38,842 nt of DNA, taken from positions 1 to 38,842 of IMG/VR virus record IMGVR_UViG_3300035659_000051; one strand, written 5' to 3'. Below the pieces are notes generated by a model, which was given only the letters and a program-made list of their open reading frames with translations, ran no database searches and was not told the DNA's origin. This document shows positions 20,529 through 29,814 of this stretch, piece after piece. How positions within the stretch are numbered: the first letter of the stretch is position 1; each line of letters opens with the position of its first letter. Origin of the DNA: a virus. The translations under genes were made by a program, and so were the position numbers.

Positions 20529-23438
20529 TTATTTAATTAGTTCCGCCCTACTCCCGACGGTATTGCGTTGCAAATGCACGCCGACCTGCGTAATGTAAAT
20601 ATCCCCAGAGTATTCCGTTCCGCCCGTCGCCGCTATTCTTTTTACCCTGCATTTTATTTGAGCACCTATTAAATAGTTTGTAAGAGTAAGATTTCCTAAA
20701 TCAAGATAAAGATTGGTAAGTGCGGCAGTAGGATTTGGGATTGTAAGTTCAGCGGTAAGGGGTGCTTCTACCCACGCTTCATTAGTATCAGCGTAAGCAA
20801 AGGTTACTGTGAATTTAGCGTATCTAACTCCTACGTTATTTATTGCCTTTGTAGTTACGTGTAAATGAGCGTCGCCTTGAGTTCCTTCCACCCAATTATG
20901 CGGTATTTCATTGGCATAAGTATCTACTTCATCGTCTACACTAAAAGCATATTCAGAGGTTGTAGCGGTGAAGGTTTCCCAAGTAGGAGCCACATTTGCG
21001 GGATTTGTTTTAGCAGAAGATATTTGAAACTGTAAATCCTCATAGACATTGGTCTGGAGTTCTAAAGTATACCCAGCTCCACAAAAGACATTGGTATCTT
21101 TAGTAGAGTGTAAGTCGAGAGTGTCGGCTGTGGCGGAGTTTATGTATTCGGTAGCTTGTCTAAATGCTATGCCATCTACTGTGCTTTGTAATAAGAAATT
21201 AGTTCCCACATATTGAATAGTTCCTGCCTCTGGTGTGGTAAGCGGATTAACTTGTGTCGTAAACTTCAACGGTGCTGTCCCTGCGGTGGCTGTGCCTGCG
21301 GCAAGATGTAATAGAGCTGTTGGAGCAATGCCTATTCCCAGTCCTCCGCTAGTAAAGTTATAACTTATTCCATTAAGAGCAGACGTCTTTGATGTTCTCA
21401 TAACAAATCCTGCGTTTCCCGCAAGTGAACTATCTAAATAAGAAGTGCCGCCTGTAAATCTTAAATAAGCGCCACCCATCAATACAGATGTGCTTGCCGA
21501 TGTAAATCTAAAGGCGGCATTGCTATCACTTGCTATAAAATTAATTCCATTAGTAGTTTGGACATTGCTTCTTAAATACAAATCTCCTTCAACGAGCAAA
21601 TCTCCTGTAGCATCTGTAAAAGGTTTGATGCTTAATGCTGTAATTGTACCGCTTCCAGATGAAGCCATAGATATAGTAAGTTTTGCTGTTGTAAGTGTCG
21701 TGACATACCAAGTATAACTTCCAGCACCACCCCAGGTTGTTACAATCGTAGGCGCTCCTCCGATGTCAAAATACACACTTGTGCTGCTTGCTGATATGGT
21801 CATCGTTATCTTATAAGTCGTGCCAGCAACAATGTTGGTTACGGCACTCGGTGTGATACTGCCCGAAACAGCAGTTGTAGCCAATGTAGTTCCATTAGCA
21901 ACCCAGCCGCCAGTGCAAGTCCAATTTCCAGCATCAAAAGAAGGAACCTTTTCCGTGCCGAGAGTGGCATAGATATATGCGTTCCGTCCTGTGGTGTTAT
22001 TTCCTACTGTAAGATTTCCTGTAAGAGTAGTCGCCCCTGCTCCGAGAGTGCTGGTAATTGTTACTGCCCCTGTAAATAAACTATCGCCTGTCGCATTTAT
22101 GGCGTAAGTGCCGTCGGCTAAATTAACCGTGTTTGTTCCATCTACAAATATCCCAGCGATACCTGCCCCATCAACCAATCGTGCTTCAACTGAACCAGTT
22201 CTAGCACCCAAAAGAGCAGATGGAGCAGTATCATCTCCAATACCAATAGTGGAACTAAAATAGCTTGTTCCTGTCGCATTTATGGCGTAGGTACCGTCTA
22301 TCAATGACACTATAGTCGTTGGAGTAAGGTTGTCTACAAAATATGCGTTACCCACTACACCGAGAGGGTAACCCATAAAGGTGTTAGCGTTAATGCTAAC
22401 CTGTCCAACGAAACTTGAATCACCCGTTAAAATTAAATCCCCTGTCGCATTTATGGCGTAGATGCCGTCGGCTAAATAAACTGAATTGACCACCGTATCA
22501 TAAAAATATGCAGCTCCACCTGAACCACCTAAATATCCACCCCAAAAACTAGGGACATCCCAAGCAAGATTTTGGCTTAAACCATTAAACATATCTACGG
22601 TCATCGTTCCGCTAATGAAATGATTTGGACCTGTCGCATTTATGGCGTAAGTGCCATCATTGAGAGTCGTTGTAGTTGTGCCATCTATCCCATAAAAAGA
22701 ATAATTCCCATCATCTCCCAGTATCGCCTGATAGGTTGAACCGAATGTTCCTGTGCTTAGGGTGGTGAGGGCATTTGCCACAAGGTCAAGTGGCATTTCT
22801 ATTTTTAGACCGAGAATTTGTGCGCCTGATTTCGTAAGGTGGTAATAATCGTCCCCATCCTGCAAGTCCCAAGTGACATATCTCTGGGCGGCACCGTTTG
22901 TGATATAGCCGTAATGCCTTAATGGTAGGTTTTTAATTCCTGTGGGCTCTCCGATAGCATTTACCGTCCCTATGAGACGCACGATGTTTGTAGAAATTGC
23001 TCCGAGTTCGATTACTCCAGAAGCTAAATTTGACCTGATAGAAATGTCCCAGTTTGAATCGATATAAGCTGTCTGGTCGTCGTTCACATAAAAGTTAAGG
23101 TAAGTATCGCCTTCAGCGGCCCTGCGATTAACGGAAAAAGTTTTACCATCCACGCCGTTAGCCACATCGGTATCCCCGAATAAACCCACGTCCCCCTGCA
23201 CGTCGGGCATAATTTTGAGGTTACCAAGGGAGTTGTATATTGTGGGTAAATCAAGAGCGTTTGTAAGTGGGTCATTGGAGCAGTCGAGTAAAAGAGCGTC
23301 TTGAGTAAGAAACATGGCGGTAGTCGCTAAAACAGGCGTTTTAGTAGGATAACGCATAACATAAACCGAACAATCGGCTACACCGATAAAAAACAAAAGC
23401 AAAAACGTATTTAAGATGAAAACCCTACCAAATCGCAT
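20529..23438 (-). CDS. Large tail fibre/spike-like protein with signal peptide and repeats
   Basis: The product has 969 residues and is the largest in the genome. A signal-like N-terminus (FILNTFLLLFFIGVADCS) is followed by a long beta-rich, Thr/Gly/Asn-rich region. A DGTYAINATG motif occurs four times, about 57-63 residues apart. Further on are YINSATADTLDLHSTKDT and a C-terminal beta domain. No chaperone or protease domain is seen at the end. It probably forms a fibre. The signal peptide is odd for a virion fibre and suggests export or an envelope-anchored role. Confidence 0.6.
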   Translation of the reverse strand: MRFGRVFILNTFLLLFFIGVADCSVYVMRYPTKTPVLATTAMFLTQDALLLDCSNDPLTNALDLPTIYNSLGNLKIMPDVQGDVGLFGDTDVANGVDGKTFSVNRRAAEGDTYLNFYVNDDQTAYIDSNWDISIRSNLASGVIELGAISTNIVRLIGTVNAIGEPTGIKNLPLRHYGYITNGAAQRYVTWDLQDGDDYYHLTKSGAQILGLKIEMPLDLVANALTTLSTGTFGSTYQAILGDDGNYSFYGIDGTTTTTLNDGTYAINATGPNHFISGTMTVDMFNGLSQNLAWDVPSFWGGYLGGSGGAAYFYDTVVNSVYLADGIYAINATGDLILTGDSSFVGQVSINANTFMGYPLGVVGNAYFVDNLTPTTIVSLIDGTYAINATGTSYFSSTIGIGDDTAPSALLGARTGSVEARLVDGAGIAGIFVDGTNTVNLADGTYAINATGDSLFTGAVTITSTLGAGATTLTGNLTVGNNTTGRNAYIYATLGTEKVPSFDAGNWTCTGGWVANGTTLATTAVSGSITPSAVTNIVAGTTYKITMTISASSTSVYFDIGGAPTIVTTWGGAGSYTWYVTTLTTAKLTISMASSGSGTITALSIKPFTDATGDLLVEGDLYLRSNVQTTNGINFIASDSNAAFRFTSASTSVLMGGAYLRFTGGTSYLDSSLAGNAGFVMRTSKTSALNGISYNFTSGGLGIGIAPTALLHLAAGTATAGTAPLKFTTQVNPLTTPEAGTIQYVGTNFLLQSTVDGIAFRQATEYINSATADTLDLHSTKDTNVFCGAGYTLELQTNVYEDLQFQISSAKTNPANVAPTWETFTATTSEYAFSVDDEVDTYANEIPHNWVEGTQGDAHLHVTTKAINNVGVRYAKFTVTFAYADTNEAWVEAPLTAELTIPNPTAALTNLYLDLGNLTLTNYLIGAQIKCRVKRIAATGGTEYSGDIYITQVGVHLQRNTVGSRAELIK
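22087..22665 (-). repeat. Four spaced repeats within the large fibre gene
   Basis: A segment of about 30 bp containing CTGTCGCATTTATGGCGTA (plus strand) recurs at about 22087, 22270, 22441 and 22630, spaced 183, 171 and 189 bp. On the minus strand it encodes the DGTYAINATG motif (one copy has DGIYAINATG). Confidence 0.85.
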
Positions 23439-23691
23439 TGAATAACCTATATGTTAGCCCGTCACGAGCCGCCCAAGAAGTTGCATAAGCACCGCTACCT
23501 CTTGCGTAAGTCCACGCTATGTCATTACCAGTAACTACTTGTTTCTGTATATACCAAGAACCCTCTATATCAAGAAAACCGAAGTAAGTGGTAGCAACCC
23601 CGTCAAAAGACTGGTCTGAAGCTATATAACCAGCTACTATTGAGATGATATTATAGAGCGGTTCTAAACTCCTATTGTAATCTTTAGCCAT
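23425..23691 (-). CDS. Small virion-module protein (88 aa)
   Basis: The product has 88 residues. It contains EPLYNIISIVAGYIASDQSF and EGSWYIQKQVVTGNDIAWTY, a beta-rich pattern. It overlaps both neighbours (8 and 14 bases), so it is translationally coupled to the coiled-coil and fibre genes. It may be a fibre partner or joining protein; no family is recognised. Confidence 0.6.
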   Translation of the reverse strand: MAKDYNRSLEPLYNIISIVAGYIASDQSFDGVATTYFGFLDIEGSWYIQKQVVTGNDIAWTYARGSGAYATSWAARDGLTYRLFNAIW

Positions 23692-24298
23692 TATTTATCT
23701 TTAGTCTCTTTTCTATATGCTCGATGTTTTTTACTCTTAAATCCAGGCTGTTTTGTTTATTATCAAATTCTAACTTGTCTCTATCGAGCTTATTTCTATC
23801 CGAATGTATCTGTGCTTCTTTAATATTCAGGCGTGCGAACTCATCATCGAACTTCTTAGAGCGTTCTATGTTAGTATTCTGCAGTCTCTCCTGCTCTTCT
23901 TTTTTAGACTTTACTTCTAAAGTCAGTTTCTTTTGTTTTTCTACCTCAGCAAGTATTTCTTTCTTGCCCTGCCGTAGTGTCTCAAGATATTCCTCGGCAG
24001 AAAGATGTTTCTTTTCCATCTCTTTTGTAATACCAGACTGTTTGGCAAGTTCATCTGTAAGTTGCTTGGAAATCTTCTCTTGGTTCTTCAGCTCGTCAGT
24101 AATCTTATTTGACTTTAGTAGCCATCTCTTTTCACTCTCTTTTTCTTGCACTTTCAAGTCTTCGAGATACTTATTGTAGTCAACTATAATCTTCTCTACT
24201 TCTTTTTGCTTTACTTCAATGTCCTTTTCTATTACATCAAGACCCGTAAGAAAGTTCTTCAATACATCCATTGCTTTTAATTGGGTTTGCTTTTGCAT
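23684..24298 (-). CDS. Coiled-coil protein
   Basis: The product has 204 residues, almost entirely heptad-like, Lys/Glu/Gln-rich coiled coil (for example KQKEVEKIIVDYNKYLEDLK and HIEKRLKINNG at the end). It sits between the O-antigen ligase-like gene and the fibre genes. It is probably a structural or scaffolding part of the tail or fibre, but the function is not shown by sequence. A plus-strand frame of similar length is a shadow. Confidence 0.65.
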   Translation of the reverse strand: MQKQTQLKAMDVLKNFLTGLDVIEKDIEVKQKEVEKIIVDYNKYLEDLKVQEKESEKRWLLKSNKITDELKNQEKISKQLTDELAKQSGITKEMEKKHLSAEEYLETLRQGKKEILAEVEKQKKLTLEVKSKKEEQERLQNTNIERSKKFDDEFARLNIKEAQIHSDRNKLDRDKLEFDNKQNSLDLRVKNIEHIEKRLKINNG

Positions 24299-24299
24299 A

Positions 24300-25436
24300 T
24301 TAACTCCTTTTAGTTACAATCTCGTAGAGAGCAAAACAGGGAACTGCAAATACCATAATGCGAGCTAAGAAAGCGGGAAAATGTCCAATACTGACTATTA
24401 AGAAACAACCGATAAATCCCGCTAAAGCTATCACATTTCTTGACTTATCTGACTGCCTAAACCAGACGATACACTGTCTTATATACCCGCCCAAGAAGAA
24501 TAACGCTAAGAATCCAAACTCATATTGAAGCGAAACTATTAAGTTATGGGGATTGTCCCATACTGCGGCTTCTTGTTGTTTACCGTCAGCACTTGAAGCC
24601 ACTTGCCTGCCGTATACAAACCCTTTAGAATAGTTAAAACTCCTGAAAGAGTCTAATCCCCAACCTGTAATGGGATGTCGATAGGCGTCATATAAAGCGA
24701 GTTTCCACTGTGAAAATCTCTCTGTGCCAAACTTATCCACTCTTGATACAAAGAATATAGAACCGAGTAATACGAATAGTAAAGTAGTAATGATAAATAG
24801 TTTCTTCGTATATTTAAAATACATCACAAATAAGAAGACAATGCTTGTGGCTATCAAAGCAGACGAGGCGTGCAGTATCCAGAACATAGGCATTAGAGCG
24901 AGGGCAGTAATCGTGGCAAAGTGTCCTTTACGGGAAGCCACAAGCGGAATACAAAGAGCTATAAATGTAGCCATTATTGAAGTGTTGGACATAAAGCCAA
25001 AGGGCGATACAACACTTCCAAATGGAAGACTTGAGCGTTCACTCAAAGTATAGATAAAATCCCAATTTAGAACTTGTAGTATTCCATATAAAAGATTGGC
25101 TACAAGAACCCACAAGATCATATTGATAAACCAGTCTATATGCCTCTTCTCGAAAGCTATTTTTGTAAGATAGAAGAATACGCACCCTGCGAAGATATTG
25201 GTAAGATAGACCTCACCACCTTTAAACTTAAAGAATGAGTATAGGAAAACCGTCAGCCATACAAATAAAGTCAGCCAGATATTACGCAAGAGTAGAGCGA
25301 ACAAGATATACGAAGCAAGCACCCAGACATACTGATGAGCTTCACGGGTAAGCAAGCCCATGATATTTAGACAGCATAAGAAAGCAAGGACTCCAAAGAA
25401 TATTCTTATTACTTTCTGGATAAACTCAGTCGTCAC
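24300..25436 (-). CDS. O-antigen ligase/polymerase-like membrane protein
   Basis: The product has 378 residues with about ten hydrophobic segments. The large loop at about 250-320 holds HPITGWGLDSFRSF and, after it, AVWDNPHNLIVSLQYEFG. The G-G-D-S and NPHN motifs are the signature of the Wzy_C/WaaL O-antigen ligase-polymerase family. Such enzymes act in the inner membrane on lipid-linked glycans. In a phage it could alter the host O-antigen and block superinfection. It is coupled by ATGA to the adaptor gene, so it is expressed with virion genes. Confidence 0.85.
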   Translation of the reverse strand: MTTEFIQKVIRIFFGVLAFLCCLNIMGLLTREAHQYVWVLASYILFALLLRNIWLTLFVWLTVFLYSFFKFKGGEVYLTNIFAGCVFFYLTKIAFEKRHIDWFINMILWVLVANLLYGILQVLNWDFIYTLSERSSLPFGSVVSPFGFMSNTSIMATFIALCIPLVASRKGHFATITALALMPMFWILHASSALIATSIVFLFVMYFKYTKKLFIITTLLFVLLGSIFFVSRVDKFGTERFSQWKLALYDAYRHPITGWGLDSFRSFNYSKGFVYGRQVASSADGKQQEAAVWDNPHNLIVSLQYEFGFLALFFLGGYIRQCIVWFRQSDKSRNVIALAGFIGCFLIVSIGHFPAFLARIMVFAVPCFALYEIVTKRS

Positions 25437-26635
25437 GCCACTATCTTCTTTCTTGGACTAAAGTAAGGTATCATATTCCTGCGGGAGGCAGTCTGTCTAT
25501 TCAACTTTACATTCCTTGAAGCTAATATTATCAAGTCATTTTTTAATTCTTTGACTTTAAGTTTAGCCGCTGTAATTCCCGTGGCATTCTGGCTGTCCAG
25601 CCATTCCATAAGTTCTGCTTTACAGAACGCTATTAAAAGCGGATCGTATCTGTCTTGGAAAGGAAGCGTCCCGCCGGCGACTACCTCGGTTATCTCAAAG
25701 ATATAGTCCAGATAAAGAAGTGAATAAGCATTCGGAGTAGGCCCGAAATAAATCCTATTATCCCATCTACAATAAATATCGGGCACTACTGCTGTAATAG
25801 ACGCGGGATCGGGATACATGGCTATGAAATCCTGATAGGCCATGCCTAAAAGGGCAAATTTGTAAGTTCTTTCGGACATCATAAGTATTTCATCTAAGTC
25901 AGAAATAGCACTTTGCGTCCAGTCTGTAGACGAGGCAAAAAGCCTAGCTAAAGGTGAACCTGTAGTCTGCGCCACTGTAACGCTTGAAGTAGCTCCCGAT
26001 GTAGGAGAGGTAATCACAAGTGGATAGAGACCGCTATATTTGTAAGTAGAACCAGTAACATTCGTAGCGGCGGCGATAGTCATTATCGTATCAGAGGTAA
26101 TGGCGGTTATTGCTCTTTCTTCGCCTGTCGAGTCTATACGTATATATTCGCCCACTACAAAGTCTGTAGTAAATTGAGTATCGGTTCCAGTAACGTTTGT
26201 AGCTCCGGCTATTGTTACAGTGCCTGACCCTGCTTTATAAATCGTAGAAGCCACGCCCGTAAGCCCCGCAGTTCCGTTTATTGTAGCAACTACACCCGCA
26301 ACAGAAAGAAGGCCTGTTAACACAACCGGAACCGCCGCGCCGCCGTCTATTGCGACAGTTATCGCATCAGCGGCTACTGCGGTAAATGTCGCTATATTAC
26401 CAACGATTTTCGCCTGTTGGATGTCAGTGAACGCCTGCAGGGCGTCTGTTTTAAATGTTGCCTGTTGTGAAATATCCTCATAAAGCCCATAGTCATAGAG
26501 GGACTGTTTAATCATCTTTAGACCGTCATTCATGGCGTCAAGTATCAAAGCATCTAAATCAGTATCGCCAGTTACATTATAATCAGCCCTGCGTTTTATT
26601 TTTGCTACAATAGTATCTACTGCAGTTTTACTCAT
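25433..26635 (-). CDS. Head-tail adaptor-like protein with inserted repeat domain
   Basis: The product has 400 residues. The N-terminal (TIVAKIKRRADYNVTGDTDL; MNDGLKMIKQSLYDYGLY) and C-terminal parts (RYDPLLIAFCKAELMEWLDS) form a helical adaptor like those between portal and tail in podoviruses. Between them lies an Ala/Thr/Val-rich beta insertion of about 170 residues with two AATNVTG-type repeats (GATNVTGT and AATNVTGS). The insertion may be exposed on the virion. The assignment rests on order and fold pattern. Confidence 0.6.
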   Translation of the reverse strand: MSKTAVDTIVAKIKRRADYNVTGDTDLDALILDAMNDGLKMIKQSLYDYGLYEDISQQATFKTDALQAFTDIQQAKIVGNIATFTAVAADAITVAIDGGAAVPVVLTGLLSVAGVVATINGTAGLTGVASTIYKAGSGTVTIAGATNVTGTDTQFTTDFVVGEYIRIDSTGEERAITAITSDTIMTIAAATNVTGSTYKYSGLYPLVITSPTSGATSSVTVAQTTGSPLARLFASSTDWTQSAISDLDEILMMSERTYKFALLGMAYQDFIAMYPDPASITAVVPDIYCRWDNRIYFGPTPNAYSLLYLDYIFEITEVVAGGTLPFQDRYDPLLIAFCKAELMEWLDSQNATGITAAKLKVKELKNDLIILASRNVKLNRQTASRRNMIPYFSPRKKIVA

Positions 26636-26931
26636 TTTGCCTCCGGCATTATGGTTTTCTTTATAAGTTCAAGCTCCTCTAAAGTTACCGGAGCGTATGT
26701 AACGATATCATAGCTTGTGCCTTTACTATTTATAAAAGCCCAAGAGTCTTCAGTCCTGTCATTTGCAGATAAATCAACTTTCTTATTAACTTTCTCAAAC
26801 TTAGCTTGGATGTCTTTAGGATAACAAGAGAATGGGATTTGGATAGTATCGGCGAATACAATAGAGCAAAGTATAAAGACACAGATAATGGCGAAAATAG
26901 CCGCCTTCCTACCAAATCCTACTATTCGCAT
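26632..26931 (-). CDS. Exported hypothetical protein after the capsid genes
   Basis: ATG 26931 is preferred over 26979 because GGGGG lies 6 bases upstream. The product has 99 residues with a signal peptide (GRKAAIFAIICVFILCSIVF, then ADT) and a small charged domain (FEKVNKKVDLSANDRTEDSW). It overlaps the adaptor start by 4 bases. It is another exported product in the virion block; the function is unknown. Confidence 0.6.
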   Translation of the reverse strand: MRIVGFGRKAAIFAIICVFILCSIVFADTIQIPFSCYPKDIQAKFEKVNKKVDLSANDRTEDSWAFINSKGTSYDIVTYAPVTLEELELIKKTIMPEAK

Positions 26932-27031
26932 AGCTGTCCCCCAATATAGACTTATCCCTATAATCCAAAGTATTTTCATTTTAAAATTGGGGATTAGTTA
27001 TTCTCCAACCCCCAAATGAGTGTAAGTTACT

Positions 27032-27676
27032 CTATTCGCACTTCAAGAAAATATAACCAGTTGAACCACCAGTTATAGCTTCTAATGCGAACCCTGCTTT
27101 TCCGCAAGTAGTACCGGCTGTTCCTGCAGAAGACAGGAAGCCAGATACTGAACCTGGGACAGTTGACGCTCCAACAGCAGCACCGACCGGAATATCACCA
27201 GCATAGCCAGCGATTGCTGTAACTGCTGTCGCTGTAACTGCTGATTTTCCGTAAGTCTGCAGCCATCCCCAGTTATTCCAACCTGCGTCCATCGAGGCTG
27301 TGGTATTGCCCATATTACCGCGAGGCGACCCCGCCAAACTATCTGGCGTAGGAATTGTGGTAATGGCCATACCAGCTACTCTCGAATCACCAGAAGTAGA
27401 AGTAGTCGTTATAGAAACACCATCTGCCGCTATCGGCGAACGGATCGTGTCCCATATGACTATTGCTCCAGCGGTAATCGCAACTTGAGACGTAAGAGTA
27501 AGCGAGCCACCACCATTCCTCACAAGCCTGAACGTCCTATGCGGATCGAATACATAGCGACTTTGCATACCCATAATATCGCCATTATACCCAGGGCCGC
27601 TCGGATTTACTGCAAACGCCGGCATAGTTATCGCCACAAAAGAGACGATAAGCAAAGCAACAAATAATTTCTTCAT
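27032..27676 (-). CDS. Capsid-adjacent protein with Sec signal peptide
   Basis: The product has 214 residues. The N-terminus (KKLFVALLIVSFVAITMPAF, then AVNP) is a textbook signal peptide with an AFA cleavage site. The remainder is Gly/Ala/Thr-rich and beta-like (GGGSLTLTSQVAITAGAIVI). Its position directly after the capsid gene is that of a head decoration protein, but the signal peptide implies export. Either it is an envelope protein or decoration here is unusual. Confidence 0.65.
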   Translation of the reverse strand: MKKLFVALLIVSFVAITMPAFAVNPSGPGYNGDIMGMQSRYVFDPHRTFRLVRNGGGSLTLTSQVAITAGAIVIWDTIRSPIAADGVSITTTSTSGDSRVAGMAITTIPTPDSLAGSPRGNMGNTTASMDAGWNNWGWLQTYGKSAVTATAVTAIAGYAGDIPVGAAVGASTVPGSVSGFLSSAGTAGTTCGKAGFALEAITGGSTGYIFLKCE

Positions 27677-27689
27677 TGTCTATCTCCTT

Positions 27690-28694
27690 TTATGGCGTTA
27701 CGCCGGTTGCTACGAAATGCGCTCTCGGCAGGTTCGTAGTAAGATTACAAAATACCCAGAAATAGAGAGCCTTGTTTAATGTAAGAGGCACTCTCTCAAA
27801 ACCTTCTGGGTTCCAGATGAAGTTACCGTCTTTTAAAACTTCAAACAAGAAGTGTTTAGAGTTGATACCATACACATACCCTGCGGTAAGCGTATTGGCT
27901 CCACCCTTAACATTTGTGTTTTCAAAAGACACGAGCGTATTCCCGAGATTGATTGTGTCAAAATCGAGTTTCGCCATTCTTTCATCTGGTCGATACCTAT
28001 TTAACGTCGAAAGATATCCGACTAAACCAGCATATAGCGTATCTGTCATGATAAATATGTCTATCATGTCGTTCGCTGTGACTGCCTGTCTAATCTGGAT
28101 ATTCTTTATCGCTTGAACACCAGCCTGAGCACCCATTTGGAACGCAGTCGTCGAAACACCGTTCTGCAGTTCCAATCGTCCAACCCTTGATAATCCACCT
28201 ATCGTCCCAGTCGTGGGGGTGATGGATATAAGGGAAGGAACGCTCTCCGGCTCTAATGCACCAGGAGCAGTATTCCAGAACGCCGAGTTAAAGCTGTTCG
28301 GTATTGTGGACTCTGCCTGGTCTCGAAGTGTCTGGGCGAAATTCTTTACCATTGCCCTGCCTTTATTCTGAGCTTCATGTAATTTGTTAATTACAATCGA
28401 CCCCGTAAAGGTCTTTATTGCAAACCGCAGTCTCTCGACTGGGTCTTGCAGGTTCGCATTCATAGTGTCAGTATGAGACTGCCACTTGAAATTGGTGTTC
28501 TCCTGCTTTATCAAACCTTTCCAGAACTCTAAACCACCCTCGACTTCTCTAAACCGTTTCTTCTCTCTCAATGCCGCCAAGAGAAAGTTACAGTTTATGA
28601 TACCGTCGCCGTGTTCTCCGAAATCTGGAAGGGTATGAAGGACTAGCGACTCTAGAATTGAGTCGGTGCCAGCATAACTAATATTTGTAGGCAC
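27690..28694 (-). CDS. Major capsid protein (putative)
   Basis: The product has 334 residues. The start is GTG 28694 with AAAGG upstream. It follows the scaffold-like gene and precedes the putative decoration gene. It contains REVEGGLEFWKGLIKQENT, RLRFAIKTFTGSIVINKL and a C-terminal HFLFEVLKDGNFIWNPEG, matching a phage major capsid family in which a long helix and a P-domain-like core can be read. It is the only gene in the block that fits the capsid role. Confidence 0.8.
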   Translation of the reverse strand: MPTNISYAGTDSILESLVLHTLPDFGEHGDGIINCNFLLAALREKKRFREVEGGLEFWKGLIKQENTNFKWQSHTDTMNANLQDPVERLRFAIKTFTGSIVINKLHEAQNKGRAMVKNFAQTLRDQAESTIPNSFNSAFWNTAPGALEPESVPSLISITPTTGTIGGLSRVGRLELQNGVSTTAFQMGAQAGVQAIKNIQIRQAVTANDMIDIFIMTDTLYAGLVGYLSTLNRYRPDERMAKLDFDTINLGNTLVSFENTNVKGGANTLTAGYVYGINSKHFLFEVLKDGNFIWNPEGFERVPLTLNKALYFWVFCNLTTNLPRAHFVATGVTP

Positions 28695-28720
28695 TAGTTT
28701 TTCTTACCTTTCCCTATGAG

Positions 28721-29746
28721 TTATTGGACGTTGAGTGCGTCAAGTAGAGCGTCGGCATCTTTCCCAAATTCTCCTGTCTTTTTAGGGACTGTGATAGTTG
28801 CCGCACTGCTCTCTTTTGACAAAGGTCTATTACCCTTTTTCTGCTCTCCACGTTCAATCGCCTTCTTGCCTGACTTTAGACGCTCGATTGTCAAAGTGTG
28901 ATTGATTTCCTTAAAATGCTCCAAAACATCCTGTTGAGTAGCGTTCGGATTCTCGTCCATGAACTTATCGAGATGGGGGGCGATATCTTCTAATGTAAGC
29001 ACGCCTTCTTTCTCTAAAGTCCCTTTGACGGTGTTCATAAATTGAGCCGCTCCGTCTCTCTGGGCGATCTTCGTAGTCTGCTCTTCAATCGGTTTCAGGG
29101 CATTAGGTAAGACTTTCGCCATCCTATCTTTAAAGATGACGTCCGCTATTCTCGCAACGTCGGAAATTACAGCCTTTGTATTCTCATCCATGTTGGCGGT
29201 ATCTATTCCGAGCGTCTTTGCTACAAGCTGAAAATCATCCATGCCTTTCGGCTGAATGTCAAAACCTCTTTCAACCAACGCCTTGTCAATCGCTTCATCC
29301 GTATATCCCTGCGTCTTCATAGCGGCGCGGATATAATCAGGAGAAGAAGTTACCTTATTAAATTCCGCGATACGATTTTTAGTTTCATCGTCAATCGCAG
29401 GCGTTCTCGATTTTTCAAGGAGCTTCTGCCATGCGGGGTCTTTGTGATAACCATGCTGTTTAATATAGGCTTCAACAGCATCCTTGTCATCACCTAAGAT
29501 TTCCGCTATCTTGGCAAGCTTCTCCTCGACCGTTGGGGCTTTATCTACTTCAGATTGAAGATTAGCCTTTTTAGACTGGTCGACCCCAGTATCTTCTTTC
29601 TTTTCGACTACCTCACCGTTTGCGTCTTTAGAGCCTGACGAGGTCTCAAGGGAGTCGAGGAACTTGTCGGCCTCAACATTAAAATCGCCGGCGTTCACCG
29701 CACCCTTCACCACTTCGGTATTAGCGTCTACTTTTACATCTTCCAT
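28721..29746 (-). CDS. Scaffolding-like protein
   Basis: The product has 341 residues. It is acidic and helical, Lys/Asp/Glu-rich at the N-terminus (KKEDTGVDQSKKANLQSEVD) and with a basic-acidic C-terminal part (IERLKSGKKAIERGEQKKGN). Its position between portal and capsid and its composition fit a head scaffolding protein that is removed on maturation. AAAGGAG lies upstream, and a hairpin (29767-29782) sits in its leader. Confidence 0.75.
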   Translation of the reverse strand: MEDVKVDANTEVVKGAVNAGDFNVEADKFLDSLETSSGSKDANGEVVEKKEDTGVDQSKKANLQSEVDKAPTVEEKLAKIAEILGDDKDAVEAYIKQHGYHKDPAWQKLLEKSRTPAIDDETKNRIAEFNKVTSSPDYIRAAMKTQGYTDEAIDKALVERGFDIQPKGMDDFQLVAKTLGIDTANMDENTKAVISDVARIADVIFKDRMAKVLPNALKPIEEQTTKIAQRDGAAQFMNTVKGTLEKEGVLTLEDIAPHLDKFMDENPNATQQDVLEHFKEINHTLTIERLKSGKKAIERGEQKKGNRPLSKESSAATITVPKKTGEFGKDADALLDALNVQ

Positions 29747-29766
29747 TTAATACTCCTTTAGTTTAG

Positions 29767-29782
29767 CCTCGGCGTTCCGAGG
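29767..29782 (-). other. Hairpin upstream of the scaffold gene
   Basis: CCTCGG (29767-29772) pairs with CCGAGG (29777-29782) around a 4-base loop, in the short gap before the scaffold and capsid genes. It may be a processing site that raises downstream expression. There is no U-tract. Confidence 0.5.
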
Positions 29783-29814
29783 ACGAGTGCTTTTGAAATG
29801 GCGGCACTAATCCA

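Noticed and set aside
23724-25053. Plus-strand ORFs of 151 and 109 residues
   Set aside because: They are shadows of the coiled-coil and O-antigen ligase-like genes; no ribosome binding sites or domains.
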